Part shown: piece after piece, positions 48,114 to 60,840 of the stretch
How the letters are laid out: each line of letters opens with the position of its first letter
How positions within the stretch are numbered: position 1 is the stretch's first letter
Source of the DNA: Heracleum sosnowskyi
Taxonomy: Eukaryota; Streptophyta; Magnoliopsida; Apiales; Apiaceae
Assembly: GCA_030848705.1 (NCBI GenBank)
Contig: CM061245.1
Location: forward strand, 60,352,006 to 60,416,005
Reading direction: 5' to 3'
DNA length: 64,000 nucleotides
Notes under the pieces: model-generated
Told to the model about the DNA's origin: nothing
Databases searched by the model: none
The model's input: only the letters and a program-made list of their open reading frames with translations
Translations under genes and position numbers: made by a program

Positions 48114-50460
48114 CAGAAAAGTTCATTTGGGGATGTCCGTGCCTGAATCGTAGCAGATACCAGGGGACACCCGATTACGTTTACCTCTAAAGGGATCTAT
48201 ACAAGGAAAATTGGGAAAAATAGAAGCAAGCCATTTTGTTGTTATTTTCTCGTAGTTTGACCCTATGGGTTTATAGAATTGCAGAAAATTTTATTTGGGG
48301 CTGTCCCTGCCTGAATCGTAGCAGATACCAGGGACGCCCGATTACGTTTACCTCTCAAGGGAGCTATCCAAGGAAAATGGGGAAAAATTGAAGCGGACCA
48401 TTTTGTGGATATTTTCTCGTAGTTTTACCCTATGGGTTTATAGAACTGCAGAAAAGTTCATTTGGGGCTGTCCGTGCCTGAATCGTAGCAGATACCAGGG
48501 GACGCCCGATTACGTTTACCTCTAAAGGGAGCTATACTAGGAAAATGGGGAAAAATCGAAGCCGACCATTTTGTGGATATTTTCTCGTAGTTTCACCCTA
48601 TGGGTTTATAGAATTGCAGAAAAGTTCATTTGGGGCTGTCCGTGCCTGAATCGTAGCAGATACCAGGGGACGCCCGATTACGTTTACCTCTAAAGGGAGC
48701 TATCCAAGGAAAATGGGGAAAAATCGAAGCTGACCATTTTATGGATATTTTCTCGTAGTTTCACCCTATGGGTTTATAGAATTGCAGAAAAGTTCATTTG
48801 GGGCTGTCCGTGCCTGAATCGTAGCAGATACCTGGGGACGCCCGATTACGTTTACCTCTAAAGGGAGCTATCCAAGGAAAATGGGGAAAAATCGAAGCGG
48901 GCCATTTTGTGGATATTTTCTCGTAGTTTCACCTATTGGTTTATAGAATTGCAGAAAAGTTCATTTGGGGATGTCCGTGCCTGAATCGTAGCTGATACCA
49001 GGGGACACCCGATTACGTTTACCTCTAAAGGGATCTATACAAGGAAAATGGGGAAAAATAGAAGCAGGCCATTTTGTTGTTATTTTCTCGTAGTTTGACC
49101 CTATGGGTTTATAGAATTGCAGAAAATTTTATTTGGGGTTGTCCCTGCCTGAATCGTAGCAGATACCAGGGACGCCCGATTACGTTTACCTCTAAAGGGA
49201 GCTATCCAAGGAAAATGGGGAAAAATTGAAGCGGACCATTTTGTGGATATTTTCTCGTAGTTTTACCCTATGGGTTTATAGAACTGCAGAAAAGTTCATT
49301 TGGGGCTGTCCGTGCCTGAATCGTAGCAGATACCAGGGGATGCCCGATTACGTTTACCTCTAAAGGGAGCTATACTAGGAAAATGGGGAAAAATCGAAGC
49401 CGACCATTTTGTGGATATTTTCTCGTAGTTTCACCCTATGGGTTTATAGAATTGCAGAAAAGTTCATTTGGGGCTGTCCGTGCCTGAATCGTAGCAGATA
49501 CCAGGGGACGCCCGATTACGTTTACCTCTAAAGGGAGCTATCCAAGGAAAATGGGGAAAAATCGAAGCTGACCATTTTTTGGATATTTTCTCGTAGTTTC
49601 ACCCTATGGGTTTATAGAATTGCAGAAAAGTTCATTTGGGGATGTCCGTGCCTGAATCGTAGCAGATACCAGGGACGCCCGATTACGTTTACCTCTCAAG
49701 GGAGCTATCCAAGGAAAATGGGGAAAAATTGATGCGGGCCATTTTGTGGATATTTTCTCGTAGTTTTACCCTATGGGTTTATAGAACTGCAGAAAAGTTC
49801 ATTTGGGGCTGTCCGTGCCTGAATCGTAGCAGATACCAGGGGACGCCCGATTACGTTTACCTCTAAAGGGAGCTATACTAGGAAAATGGGGAAAAATCGA
49901 AGCCGACCATTTTGTGGATATTTTCTCGTAGTTTCACCCTATGGGTTTATAGAATTGCAGAAAAGTTCATTTGGGGCTGTCCGTGCCTGAATCGTAGCAG
50001 ATACCAGGGGACGCCCGATTACGTTTACCTCTAAAGGGAGCTATCCAAGGAAAATGGGGAAAAATCGAAGCTGACCATTTTGTGGATATTTTCTCGTAGT
50101 TTCACCCTATGGGTTTATAGAATTGCAGAAAAGTTCATTTGGGGCTGTCCGTGCCTGAATCGTAGCAGATACCAGTGGACACCCGATTACGTTTACCTCT
50201 AAAGGGAGCTATACTAGGAAAATGGGGAAAAATCGAAGCCGACCATTTTGTGGATATTTTCTCGTAGTTTCACCCTATGGGTTTATAGAATTGCAGAAAA
50301 GTTCATTTGGGGCTGTCCGTGCCTGAATCGTAGCAGATACCCGGGGACGCCCGATTACGTTTACCTCTAAAGGGAGCTATCCAAGGAAAATGGGGAAAAA
50401 TCGAAGCGGGCCATTTTGTGGATATTTTCTCGTAGTTTCACCTATGGGTTTATAGAATTG
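48114..50460 (+). repeat. 14-monomer higher-order unit, copy 1 (2347 bp)
   Basis: The first two-thirds of this block recur at a shift of 2347 bp. Markers are AAAATTGGGAAAAATAG with GCAAGCC near 48207 and 50554, CCTGGGGACG at 48831 and 51178, CACCTATTGG near 48931 and 51278, GTAGCTGATACC near 48989 and 51336, and GGGGATGCCCG near 49337 and 51684. The last third (about 49673-50460) repeats the 42.64-43.43 kb order at about 7041 bp. Confidence 0.88.
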
Positions 50461-52021
50461 CAGAAAAGTTCATTTGGGGATGTCCGTGCCTGAATCGTAG
50501 CAGATACCAGGGGACACCCGATTACGTTTACCTCTAAAGGGATCTATACAAGGAAAATTGGGAAAAATAGAAGCAAGCCATTTTGTTGTTATTTTCTCGT
50601 AGTTTGACCCTATGGGTTTATAGAATTGCAGAAAATTTTATTTGGGGCTGTCCCTGCCTGAATCGTAGCAGATACCAGGGACGCCCGATTACGTTTACCT
50701 CTCAAGGGAGCTATCCAAGGAAAATGGGGAAAAATTGAAGCGGACCATTTTGTGGATATTTTCTCGTAGTTTTACCCTATGGGTTTATAGAACTGCAGAA
50801 AAGTTCATTTGGGGCTGTCCGTGCCTGAATCGTAGCAGATACCAGGGGACGCCCGATTACGTTTACCTCTAAAGGGAGCTATACTAGGAAAATGGGGAAA
50901 AATCGAAGCCGACCATTTTGTGGATATTTTCTCGTAGTTTCACCCTATGGGTTTATAGAATTGCAGAAAAGTTCATTTGGGGCTGTCCGTGCCTGAATCG
51001 TAGCAGATACCAGGGGACGCCCGATTACGTTTACCTCTAAAGGGAGCTATCCAAGAAAAATGGGGAAAAATCGAAGCTGACCATTTTATGGATATTTTCT
51101 CGTAGTTTCACCCTATGGGTTTATAGAATTGCAGAAAAGTTCATTTGGGGCTGTCCGTGCCTGAATCGTAGCAGATACCTGGGGACGCCCGATTACGTTT
51201 ACCTCTAAAGGGAGCTATCCAAGGAAAATGGGGAAAAATCGAAGCGGGCCATTTTGTGGATATTTTCTCGTAGTTTCACCTATTGGTTTATAGAATTGCA
51301 GAAAAGTTCATTTGGGGATGTCCGTGCCTGAATCGTAGCTGATACCAGGGGACACCCGATTACGTTTACCTCTAAAGGGATCTATACAAGGAAAATGGGG
51401 AAAAATAGAAGCAGGCCATTTTGTTGTTATTTTCTCGTAGTTTGACCCTATGGGTTTATAGAATTGCAGAAAATTTTATTTGGGGCTGTCCCTGCCTGAA
51501 TCGTAGCAGATACCAGGGACGCCCGATTACGTTTACCTCTAAAGGGAGCTATCCAAGGAAAATGGGGAAAAATTGAAGCGGACCATTTTGTGGATATTTT
51601 CTCGTAGTTTTACCCTATGGGTTTATAGAACTGCAGAAAAGTTCATTTGGGGCTGTCCGTGCCTGAATCGTAGCAGATACCAGGGGATGCCCGATTACGT
51701 TTACCTCTAAAGGGAGCTATACTAGGAAAATGGGGAAAAATCGAAGCCGACCATTTTGTGGATATTTTCTCGTAGTTTCACCCTATGGGTTTATAGAATT
51801 GCAGAAAAGTTCATTTGGGGCTGTCCGTGCCTGAATCGTAGCAGATACCAGGGGACGCCCGATTACGTTTACCTCTAAAGGGAGCTATCCAAGGAAAATG
51901 GGGAAAAATCGAAGCTGACCATTTTTTGGATATTTTCTCGTAGTTTCACCCTATGGGTTTATAGAATTGCAGAAAAGTTCATTTGGGGATGTCCGTGCCT
52001 GAATCGTAGCAGATACCAGGG
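50461..52021 (+). repeat. 14-monomer higher-order unit, copy 2 (partial)
   Basis: This copy repeats the start of the preceding unit and stops near 52021, where CCAGGGGACA replaces the shortened CCAGGGACG of copy 1. A private change is AAGAAAAATGG near 51053. Confidence 0.86.
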
Positions 52022-52300
52022 GACACCCGATTACGTTTATCTCTAAAGGGATCTATACAAGGAAAATGGGGAAAAATCGAAGCAGGCCATTTTGTGGTTA
52101 TTTTCTCGTAGTTTCACCTATGGGTTTATAGAATTGCAGAAAAGTTCATTTGGGGATGTCCGTGCCTGAATCGTAGCAGATACCAGGGGACACCCGATTA
52201 CGTTTATCTCTAAAGGGATCTATACAAGGAAAATGGGGAAAAATCGAAGCAGGCCATTTTGTGGTTATTTTCTCGTAGTTTGACCCTATGGGTTTATAGA
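51970..52300 (+). repeat. Single-monomer duplication with chimeric monomer
   Basis: Two neighbouring monomers share GGGGATG, GACACCCG, TTTATCTC, GGGATCTAT, GCAGGCC and GTGGTTAT at a 167-bp shift. The first then ends in TTTCACCTATGGG instead of the TTTGACCC that normally follows GTGGTTAT, so it joins two monomer classes between positions 137 and 154. The same chimera is copied near 55.11 kb by the 18-monomer duplication and recurs near 62.31 kb. Confidence 0.82.
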
Positions 52301-54091
52301 ATTGCAGAAAATTTTATTTGGGGCTGTCCCTGCCTGAATCGTAGCAGATACCAGGGACGCCCGATTACGTTTACCTCTCAAGGGAGCTATCCAAGGAAAA
52401 TGGGGAAAAATTGATGCGGGCCATTTTGTGGATATTTTCTCGTAGTTTTACCCTATGGGTTTATAGAACTGCATAAAAGTTCATTTGGGGCTGTCCGTGC
52501 CTGAATCGTAGCAGATACCAGGGGACGCCCGATTACGTTTACCTCTAAAGGGAGCTATACTAGGAAAATGGGGAAAAATCGAAGCCGACCATTTTGTGGA
52601 TATTTTCTCGTAGTTTCACCCTATGGGTTTATAGAATTGCAGAAAAGTTCATTTGGGGCTGTCCGTGCCTGAATCGTAGCAGATACCAGGGGACGCCCGA
52701 TTACGTTTACCTCTAAAGGGAGCTATCCAAGGAAAATGGGGAAAAATCGAAGCTGACCATTTTGTGGATATTTTCTCGTAGTTTCACCCTATGGGTTTAT
52801 AGAATTGCAGAAAAGTTCATTTGGGGATGTCCGTGCCTGAATCGTAGCAGATACCAGGGGACACCCGATTACGTTTATCTCTAAAGGGATCTATACAAGG
52901 AAAATGGGGAAAAATCGAAGCAGGCCATTTTGTGGTTATTTTCTCGTAGTTTGACCCTATGGGTTTATAGAATTGCAGAAAATTTTATTTGGGGCTGTCC
53001 CTGCCTGAATCGTAGCAGATACCAGGGACGCCCGATTACGTTTACCTCTCAAGGGAGCTATCCAAGGAAAATGGGGAAAAATTGATGCGGGCCATTTTGT
53101 GGATATTTTCTCGTAGTTTTACCCTATGGGTTTATAGAACTGCAGAAAAGTTCATTTGGGGCTGTCCGTGCCTGAATCGTAGCAGATACCAGGGGACGCC
53201 CGATTACGTTTACCTCTAAAGGGAGCTATACTAGGAAAATGGGGAAAAATCGAAGCCGACCATTTTGTGGATATTTTCTCGTAGTTTCACCCTATGGGTT
53301 TATAGAATTGCAGAAAAGTTCATTTGGGGCTGTCCGTGCCTGAATCGTAGCAGATACCAGTGGACACCCGATTACGTTTACCTCTAAAGGGAGCTATACT
53401 AGGAAAATGGGGAAAAATCGAAGCCGACCATTTTGTGGATATTTTCTCGTAGTTTCACCCTATGGGTTTATAGAATTGCAGAAAAGTTCATTTGGGGCTG
53501 TCCGTGCCTGAATCGTAGCAGATACCAGGGGACGCCCGATTACGTTTACCTCTAAAGGGAGCAATCCAAGGAAAATGGGGAAAAATCGAAGCGGGCCATT
53601 TTGTGGATATTTTCTCGTAGTTTCACCTATGGGTTTATAGAATTGCAGAAAAGTTCATTTGGGGATGTCCGTGCCTGAATCGTAGCAGATACCAGGGGAC
53701 ACCCGATTACGTTTACCTCTAAAGGGATCTATACAAGGAAAATGGGGAAAAATAGAAGCAGGCCATTTTGTTGTTATTTTCTCGTAGTTTGACCCTATGG
53801 GTTTATAGAATTGCAGAAAATTTTATTTGGGGCTGTCCCTGCCTGAATCGTAGCAGATACCAGGGACGCCCGATTACGTTTACCTCTCAAGGGAGCTATC
53901 CAAGGAAAATGGGGAAAAATTGAAGCGGACCATTTTGTGGATATTTTCTCGTAGTTTTACCCTATGGGTTTATAGAACTGCAGAAAAGTTCATTTGGGGC
54001 TGTCCGTGCCTGAATCGTAGCAGATACCAGGGGACGCCCGATTACGTTTACCTCTAAAGGGAGCTATACTAGGAAAATGGGGAAAAATCGA

Positions 54092-54120
54092 AGCCGACCA
54101 TTTTGTGGACGTAGTTTCAC
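54092..54120 (+). repeat. Monomer with 8-bp deletion
   Basis: The usual GTGGATATTTTCTCGTAG reads GTGGACGTAG here, a loss of 8 bases (TATTTTCT). It is the largest indel I found in the window. The matching monomer in the second 18-monomer copy, near 57110, is intact, so the deletion arose in copy 1 after the duplication or is an assembly artefact. Confidence 0.9.
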
Positions 54121-54808
54121 CCTATGGGTTTATAGAATTGCAGAAAAGTTCATTTGGGGCTGTCCGTGCCTGAATCGTAGCAGATACCAGGGGACGCCCG
54201 ATTACGTTTACCTCTAAAGGGAGCTATCCAAGGAAAATGGGGAAAAATAGAAGCTGACCATTTTATGGATATTTTCTCGTAGTTTCACCCTATGGGTTTA
54301 TAGAATTGCAGAAAAGTTCATTTGGGGCTGTCCGTGCCTGAATCGTAGCAGATACCAGGGGACGCCCGATTACGTTTACCTCTAAAGGGAGCTATCCAAG
54401 GAAAATGGGGAAAAATCGAAGCGGGCCATTTTGTGGATATTTTCTCGTAGTTTCACCTATGGGTTTATAGAATTGCAGAAAAGTTCATTTGGGGATGTCC
54501 GTGCCTGAATCGTAGCAGATACCAGGGGACACCCGATTACGTTTACCTCTAAAGGGATCTATACAAGGAAAATGGGGAAAAATAGAAGCAGGCCATTTTG
54601 TTGTTATTTTCTCGTAGTTTGACCCTATGGGTTTATAGAATTGCAGAAAATTTTATTTGGGGCTGTCCCTGCCTGAATCGTAGCAGATACCAGGGACGCC
54701 CGATTACGTTTACCTCTCAAGGGAGCTATCCAAGGAAAATGGGGAAAAATTGATGCGGGCCATTTTGTGGATATTTTCTCGTAGTTTTACCCTATGGGTT
54801 TATAGAAC

Positions 54809-57800
54809 TGCAGAAAAGTTCATTTGGGGCTGTCCGTGCCTGAATCGTAGCAGATACCAGGGGACGCCCGATTACGTTTACCTCTAAAGGGAGCTATCCA
54901 AGGAAAATGGGGAAAAATCGAAGCTGACCATTTTTTGGATATTTTCTCGTAGTTTCACCCTATGGGTTTATAGAATTGCAGAAAAGTTCATTTGGGGATG
55001 TCCGTGCCTGAATCGTAGCAGATACCAGGGGACACCCGATTACGTTTATCTCTAAAGGGATCTATACAAGGAAAATGGGGAAAAATCGAAGCAGGCCATT
55101 TTGTGGTTATTTTCTCGTAGTTTCACCTATGGGTTTATAGAATTGCAGAAAAGTTCATTTGGGGATGTCCGTGCCTGAATCGTAGCAGATACCAGGGGAC
55201 ACCCGATTACGTTTATCTCTAAAGGGATCTATACAAGGAAAATGGGGAAAAATCGAAGCAGGCCATTTTGTGGTTATTTTCTCGTAGTTTGACCCTATGG
55301 GTTTATAGAATTGCAGAAAATTTTATTTGGGGCTGTCCCTGCCTGAATCGTAGCAGATACCAGGGACGCCCGATTACGTTTACCTCTCAAGGGAGCTATC
55401 CAAGGAAAATGGGGAAAAATTGATGCGGGCCATTTTGTGGATATTTTCTCGTAGTTTTACCCTATGGGTTTATAGAACTGCATAAAAGTTCATTTGGGGC
55501 TGTCCGTGCCTGAATCGTAGCAGATACCAGGGGACGCCCGATTACGTTTACCTCTAAAGGGAGCTATACTAGGAAAATGGGGAAAAATCGAAGCCGACCA
55601 TTTTGTGGATATTTTCTCGTAGTTTCACCCTATGGGTTTATAGAATTGCAGAAAAGTTCATTTGGGGCTGTCCGTGCCTGAATCGTAGCAGATACCAGGG
55701 GACGCCCGATTACGTTTACCTCTAAAGGGAGCTATCCAAGGAAAATGGGGAAAAATCGAAGCTGACCATTTTGTGGATATTTTCTCGTAGTTTCACCCTA
55801 TGGGTTTATAGAATTGCAGAAAAGTTCATTTGGGGATGTCCGTGCCTGAATCGTAGCAGATACCAGGGGACACCCGATTACGTTTATCTCTAAAGGGATC
55901 TATACAAGGAAAATGGGGAAAAATCGAAGCAGGCCATTTTGTGGTTATTTTCTCGTAGTTTGACCCTATGGGTTTATAGAATTGCAGAAAATTTTATTTG
56001 GGGCTGTCCCTGCCTGAATCGTAGCAGATACCAGGGACGCCCGATTACGTTTACCTCTCAAGGGAGCTATCCAAGGAAAATGGGGAAAAATTGATGCGGG
56101 CCATTTTGTGGATATTTTCTCGTAGTTTTACCCTATGGGTTTATAGAACTGCAGAAAAGTTCATTTGGGGCTGTCCGTGCCTGAATCGTAGCAGATACCA
56201 GGGGACGCCCGATTACGTTTACCTCTAAAGGGAGCTATACTAGGAAAATGGGGAAAAATCGAAGCCGACCATTTTGTGGATATTTTCTCGTAGTTTCACC
56301 CTATGGGTTTATAGAATTGCAGAAAAGTTCATTTGGGGCTGTCCGTGCCTGAATCGTAGCAGATACCAGTGGACACCCGATTACGTTTACCTCTAAAGGG
56401 AGCTATACTAGGAAAATGGGGAAAAATCGAAGCCGACCATTTTGTGGATATTTTCTCGTAGTTTCACCCTATGGGTTTATAGAATTGCAGAAAAGTTCAT
56501 TTGGGGCTGTCCGTGCCTGAATCGTAGCAGATACCAGGGGACGCCCGATTACGTTTACCTCTAAAGGGAGCTATCCAAGGAAAATGGGGAAAAATCGAAG
56601 CGGGCCATTTTGTGGATATTTTCTCGTAGTTTCACCTATGGGTTTATAGAATTGCAGAAAAGTTCATTTGGGGATGTCCGTGCCTGAATCGTAGCAGATA
56701 CCAGGGGACACCCGATTACGTTTACCTCTAAAGGGATCTATACAAGGAAAATGGGGAAAAATAGAAGCAGGCCATTTTGTTGTTATTTTCTCGTAGTTTG
56801 ACCCTATGGGTTTATAGAATTGCAGAAAATTTTATTTGGGGCTGTCCCTGCCTGAATCGTAGCAGATACCAGGGACGCCCGATTACGTTTACCTCTCAAG
56901 GGAGCTATCCAAGGAAAATGGGGAAAAATTGAAGCGGACCATTTTGTGGATATTTTCTCGTAGTTTTACCCTATGGGTTTATAGAACTGTAGAAAAGTTC
57001 ATTTGGGGCTGTCCGTGCCTGAATCGTAGCAGATACCAGGGGACGCCCGATTACGTTTACCTCTAAAGGGAGCTATACTAGGAAAATGGGGAAAAATCGA
57101 AGCCGACCATTTTGTGGATATTTTCTCGTAGTTTCACCCTATGGGTTTATAGAATTGCAGAAAAGTTCATTTGGGGCTGTCCGTGCCTGAATCGTAGCAG
57201 ATACCAGGGGACGCCCGATTACGTTTACCTCTAAAGGGAGCTATCCAAGGAAAATGGGGAAAAATAGAAGCTGACCATTTTATGGATATTTTCTCGTAGT
57301 TTCACCCTATGGGTTTATAGAATTGCAGAAAAGTTCATTTGGGGCTGTCCGTGCCTGAATCGTAGCAGATACCAGGGGACGCCCGATTACGTTTACCTCT
57401 AAAGGGAGCTATCCAAGGAAAATGGGGAAAAATCGAAGCGGGCCATTTTGTGGATATTTTCTCGTAGTTTCACCTATGGGTTTATAGAATTGCAGAAAAG
57501 TTCATTTGGGGATGTCCGTGCCTGAATCGTAGCAGATACCAGGGGACACCCGATTACGTTTACCTCTAAAGGGATCTATACAAGGAAAATGGGGAAAAAT
57601 AGAAGCAGGCCATTTTGTTGTTATTTTCTCGTAGTTTGACCCTATGGGTTTATAGAATTGCAGAAAATTTTATTTGGGGTTGTCCCTGCCTGAATCGTAG
57701 CAGATACCAGGGACGCCCGATTACGTTTACCTCTCAAGGGAGCTATCCAAGGAAAATGGGGAAAAATTGATGCGGGCCATTTTGTGGATATTTTCTCGTA

Positions 57801-57914
57801 GTTTTACCCTATGGGTTTATAGAACTGCAGAAAAGTTCATTTGGGGCTGTCCGTGCCTGAATCGTAGCAGATACCAGGGGACGCCCGATTACGTTTACCT
57901 CTAAAGGGAGCTAT
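54809..57914 (+). repeat. 18-monomer higher-order unit, copy 2 (3017 bp plus extension)
   Basis: This is a full second copy without the 8-bp deletion, extending about 89 bp beyond one unit. Private changes are GAACTGTAG near 56990 and GGGGTTGTCCC near 57677. The register ends at 57915, where GCTATAC replaces GCTATCC. Confidence 0.92.
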
Positions 57915-59502
57915 ACTAGGAAAATGGGGAAAAATCGAAGCCGACCATTTTGTGGATATTTTCTCGTAGTTTCACCCTATGGGTTTATAGAATTGCAGAA
58001 AAGTTCATTTGGGGCTGTCCGTGCCTGAATCGTAGCAGATACCAGGGGACGCCCGATTACGTTTACCTCTAAAGGGAGCTATCCAAGGAAAATGGGGAAA
58101 AATCGAAGCTGACCATTTTGTGGATATTTTCTCGTAGTTTCACCCTATGGGTTTATAGAATTGCAGAAAAGTTCATTTGGGGCTGTCCGTGCCTGAATCG
58201 TAGCAGATACCAGTGGACGCCCGATTACGTTTACCTCTAAAGGGAGCTATCCAAGGAAAATGGGGAAAAATTGAAGCGGGCCATTTTGTGGATATTTTCT
58301 CGTAGTTTCACCTATGGGTTTATAGAATTGCGGAAAAGTTCATTTGGGGATGTCCGTGCCTGAATCGTAGCAGATACCAGGGGACACCCGATTACGTTTA
58401 TCTCTAAAGGGATCTATACAAGGAAAATGGGGAAAAATCGAAGCAGGCCATTTTGTGGTTATTTTCTCGTAGTTTGACCCTATGGGTTTATAGAATTGCA
58501 GAAAATTTTATTTGGGGCTGTCCGTGCCTGAATCGTAGCAGATACCAGGGGACGCCCGATTACGTTTACCTCTAAAGGGAGCTATACTAGGAAAATGGGG
58601 AAAAATCGAAGCCGACCATTTTGTGGATATTTTCTCGTAGTTTCACCCTATGGGTTTATAGAATTGCAGAAAAGTTCATTTGGGGCTGTCCGTGCCTGAA
58701 TCGTAGCAGATACCAGGGGACGCCCGATTACGTTTACCTCTAAAGGGAGCTATCCAAGGAAAATGGGGAAAAATCGAAGCTGACCATTTTGTGGATATTT
58801 TCTCGTAGTTTCACCCTATGGGTTTATAGAATTGCAGAAAAGTTCATTTGGGGCTGTCCGTGCCTGAATCGTAGCAGATACCAGTGGACACCCGATTACG
58901 TTTACCTCTAAAGGGAGCTATACTAGGAAAATGGGGAAAAATCGAAGCCGACCATTTTGTGGATATTTTCTCGTAGTTTCACCCTATGGGTTTATAGAAT
59001 TGCAGAAAAGTTCATTTGGGGCTGTCCGTGCCTGAATCGTAGCAGATACCAGGGGACGCCCGATTACGTTTACCTCTAAAGGGAGCTATCCAAGGAAAAT
59101 GGGGAAAAATCGAAGCGGGCCATTTTGTGGATATTTTCTCGTAGTTTCACCTATGGGTTTATAGAATTGCAGAAAAGTTCATTTGGGGATGTCCGTGCCT
59201 GAATCATAGCAGATACCAGGGGACACCCGATTACGTTTACCTCTAAAGGGATCTATACAAGGAAAATGGGGAAAAATAGAAGCAGGCCATTTTGTTGTTA
59301 TTTTCTCGTAGTTTGACCCTATGGGTTTATAGAATTGCAGAAAATTTTATTTGGGGCTGTCCCTGCCTGAATCGTAGCAGATACCAGGGACGCCCGATTA
59401 CGTTTACCTCTCAAGGGAGCTATCCAAGGAAAATGGGGAAAAATTGAAGCGGACCATTTTGTGGATATTTTCTCGTAGTTTTACCCTATGGGTTTATAGA
59501 AC
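57915..59502 (+). repeat. Mosaic satellite segment
   Basis: About 9 to 10 monomers of the right-hand variant set. GAATTGCGG near 58326 recurs near 60503, a shift of 2177 bp (13 monomers). Near 58.50 kb a GAAAATTTTA monomer continues with TCCGTG and the long GGGGACG form instead of its usual TCCCTG and GGGACG, which marks another chimeric junction. Confidence 0.75.
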
Positions 59503-60840
59503 TGCAGAAAAGTTCATTTGGGGCTGTCCGTGCCTGAATCGTAGCAGATACCAGGGGACGCCCGATTACGTTTACCTCTAAAGGGAGCTATACTAGGAAA
59601 ATGGGGAAAAATCGAAGCCGACCATTTTGTGGATATTTTCTCGTAGTTTCACCCTATGGGTTTATAGAATTGCAGAAAAGTTCATTTGGGGTTGTCCGTG
59701 CCTGAATCGTAGCAGATACCAGGGGACGCCCGATTACGTTTAACTCTAAAGGGAGCTATCCAAGGAAAATGGGGAAAAATCGAAGCTGACCATTTTGTGG
59801 ATATTTTCTCGTATTCACCCTATGGGTTTATAGAATTGCAGAAAAGTTCAATTGGGGCTGTCCGTGCCTGAATCGTAGCAGATACCAGGGGACGCCCGAT
59901 TACGTTTACCTCTAAAGGGAGCTATACTAGGAAAATGGGGAAAAATCGAAGCGGGCCATTTTGTGGATATTTTCTCGTAGTTTCACCTATGGGTTTATAG
60001 AATTGCAGAAAATTTCATTTGGGGATGTCCGTGCCTGAATCGTAGCAGATACCAGGGGACACCCGATTACGTTTACCTCTAAAGGGATCTATACAAGGAA
60101 AATGGGGAAAAATAGAAGCAGGCCATTTTGTTGTTATTTTCTCGTAGTTTGACCCTATGGGTTTATAGAATTGCAGAAAATTTTATTTGGGGCTGTCCCT
60201 GCCTGAATCGTAGCAGATACCAGGGACGCCCGATTACGTTTACCTCTCAAGGGAGCTATCCAAGGAAAATGGGGAAAAATCGAAGCGGACCATTTTGTGG
60301 ATATTTTCTCGTAGTTTCACCCTATGGGTTTATAGAATTGCAGAAAAGTTCATTTGGGGCTGTCCGTGCCTGAATCGTAGCAGATACCAGTGGACACCCG
60401 ATTACGTTTACCTCTAAAGGGAGCTATCCAAGGAAAATGGGGAAAAATTGAAGCGGACCATTTTGTGGATATTTTCTCGTAGTTTCACCTATGGGTTTAT
60501 AGAATTGCGGAAAAGTTCATTTGGGGATGTCCGTGCCTGAATCGTAGCAGATACCAGGGGACACCCGATTACGTTTATCTCTAAAGGGATCTATACAAGG
60601 AAAATGGGGAAAAATCGAAGCAGGCCATTTTGTGGTTATTTTCTCGTAGTTTGACCCTATGGGTTTATAGAATTGCAGAAAATTTTATTTGGGGCTGTCC
60701 CTGCCTGAATCGTAGCAGATACCAGGGACGCCCGATTACGTTTACCTCTCAAGGGAGCTATCCAAGGAAAATGGGGAAAAATGGATGCGGGCCATTTTGT
60801 GGATATTTTCTCGTAGTTTCACCCTATGGGTTTATAGAAT
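59503..60840 (+). repeat. 8-monomer tandem duplication, copy 1 (1338 bp)
   Basis: The block recurs at a shift of 1338 bp, 1340 after a 2-bp loss in this copy near 59813 (CTCGTATTCACCC). Shared markers are GTTTAACTC (59739 and 61077) and TTCAATTGGGG (59848 and 61188), neither seen elsewhere. A private change is GAAAATTTCATT near 60008. Confidence 0.88.

Larger units (their letters stand above)
51800..54808 (+). repeat. 18-monomer higher-order unit, copy 1 (3009 bp)
   Basis: The block recurs at a shift of 3009 bp, changing to 3017 bp after an 8-bp deletion in this copy near 54105. Shared markers are ACCATTTTTTGG near 51918 and 54927, GCATAAAAG at 52471 and 55480, CCAGTGGACA near 53358 and 56367, and ATAGAAGCTGACC near 54248 and 57265. 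A private change is GAGCAATCC near 53571. The left limit is GAATTG against GAACTG at 51799/54808. Confidence 0.92.
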
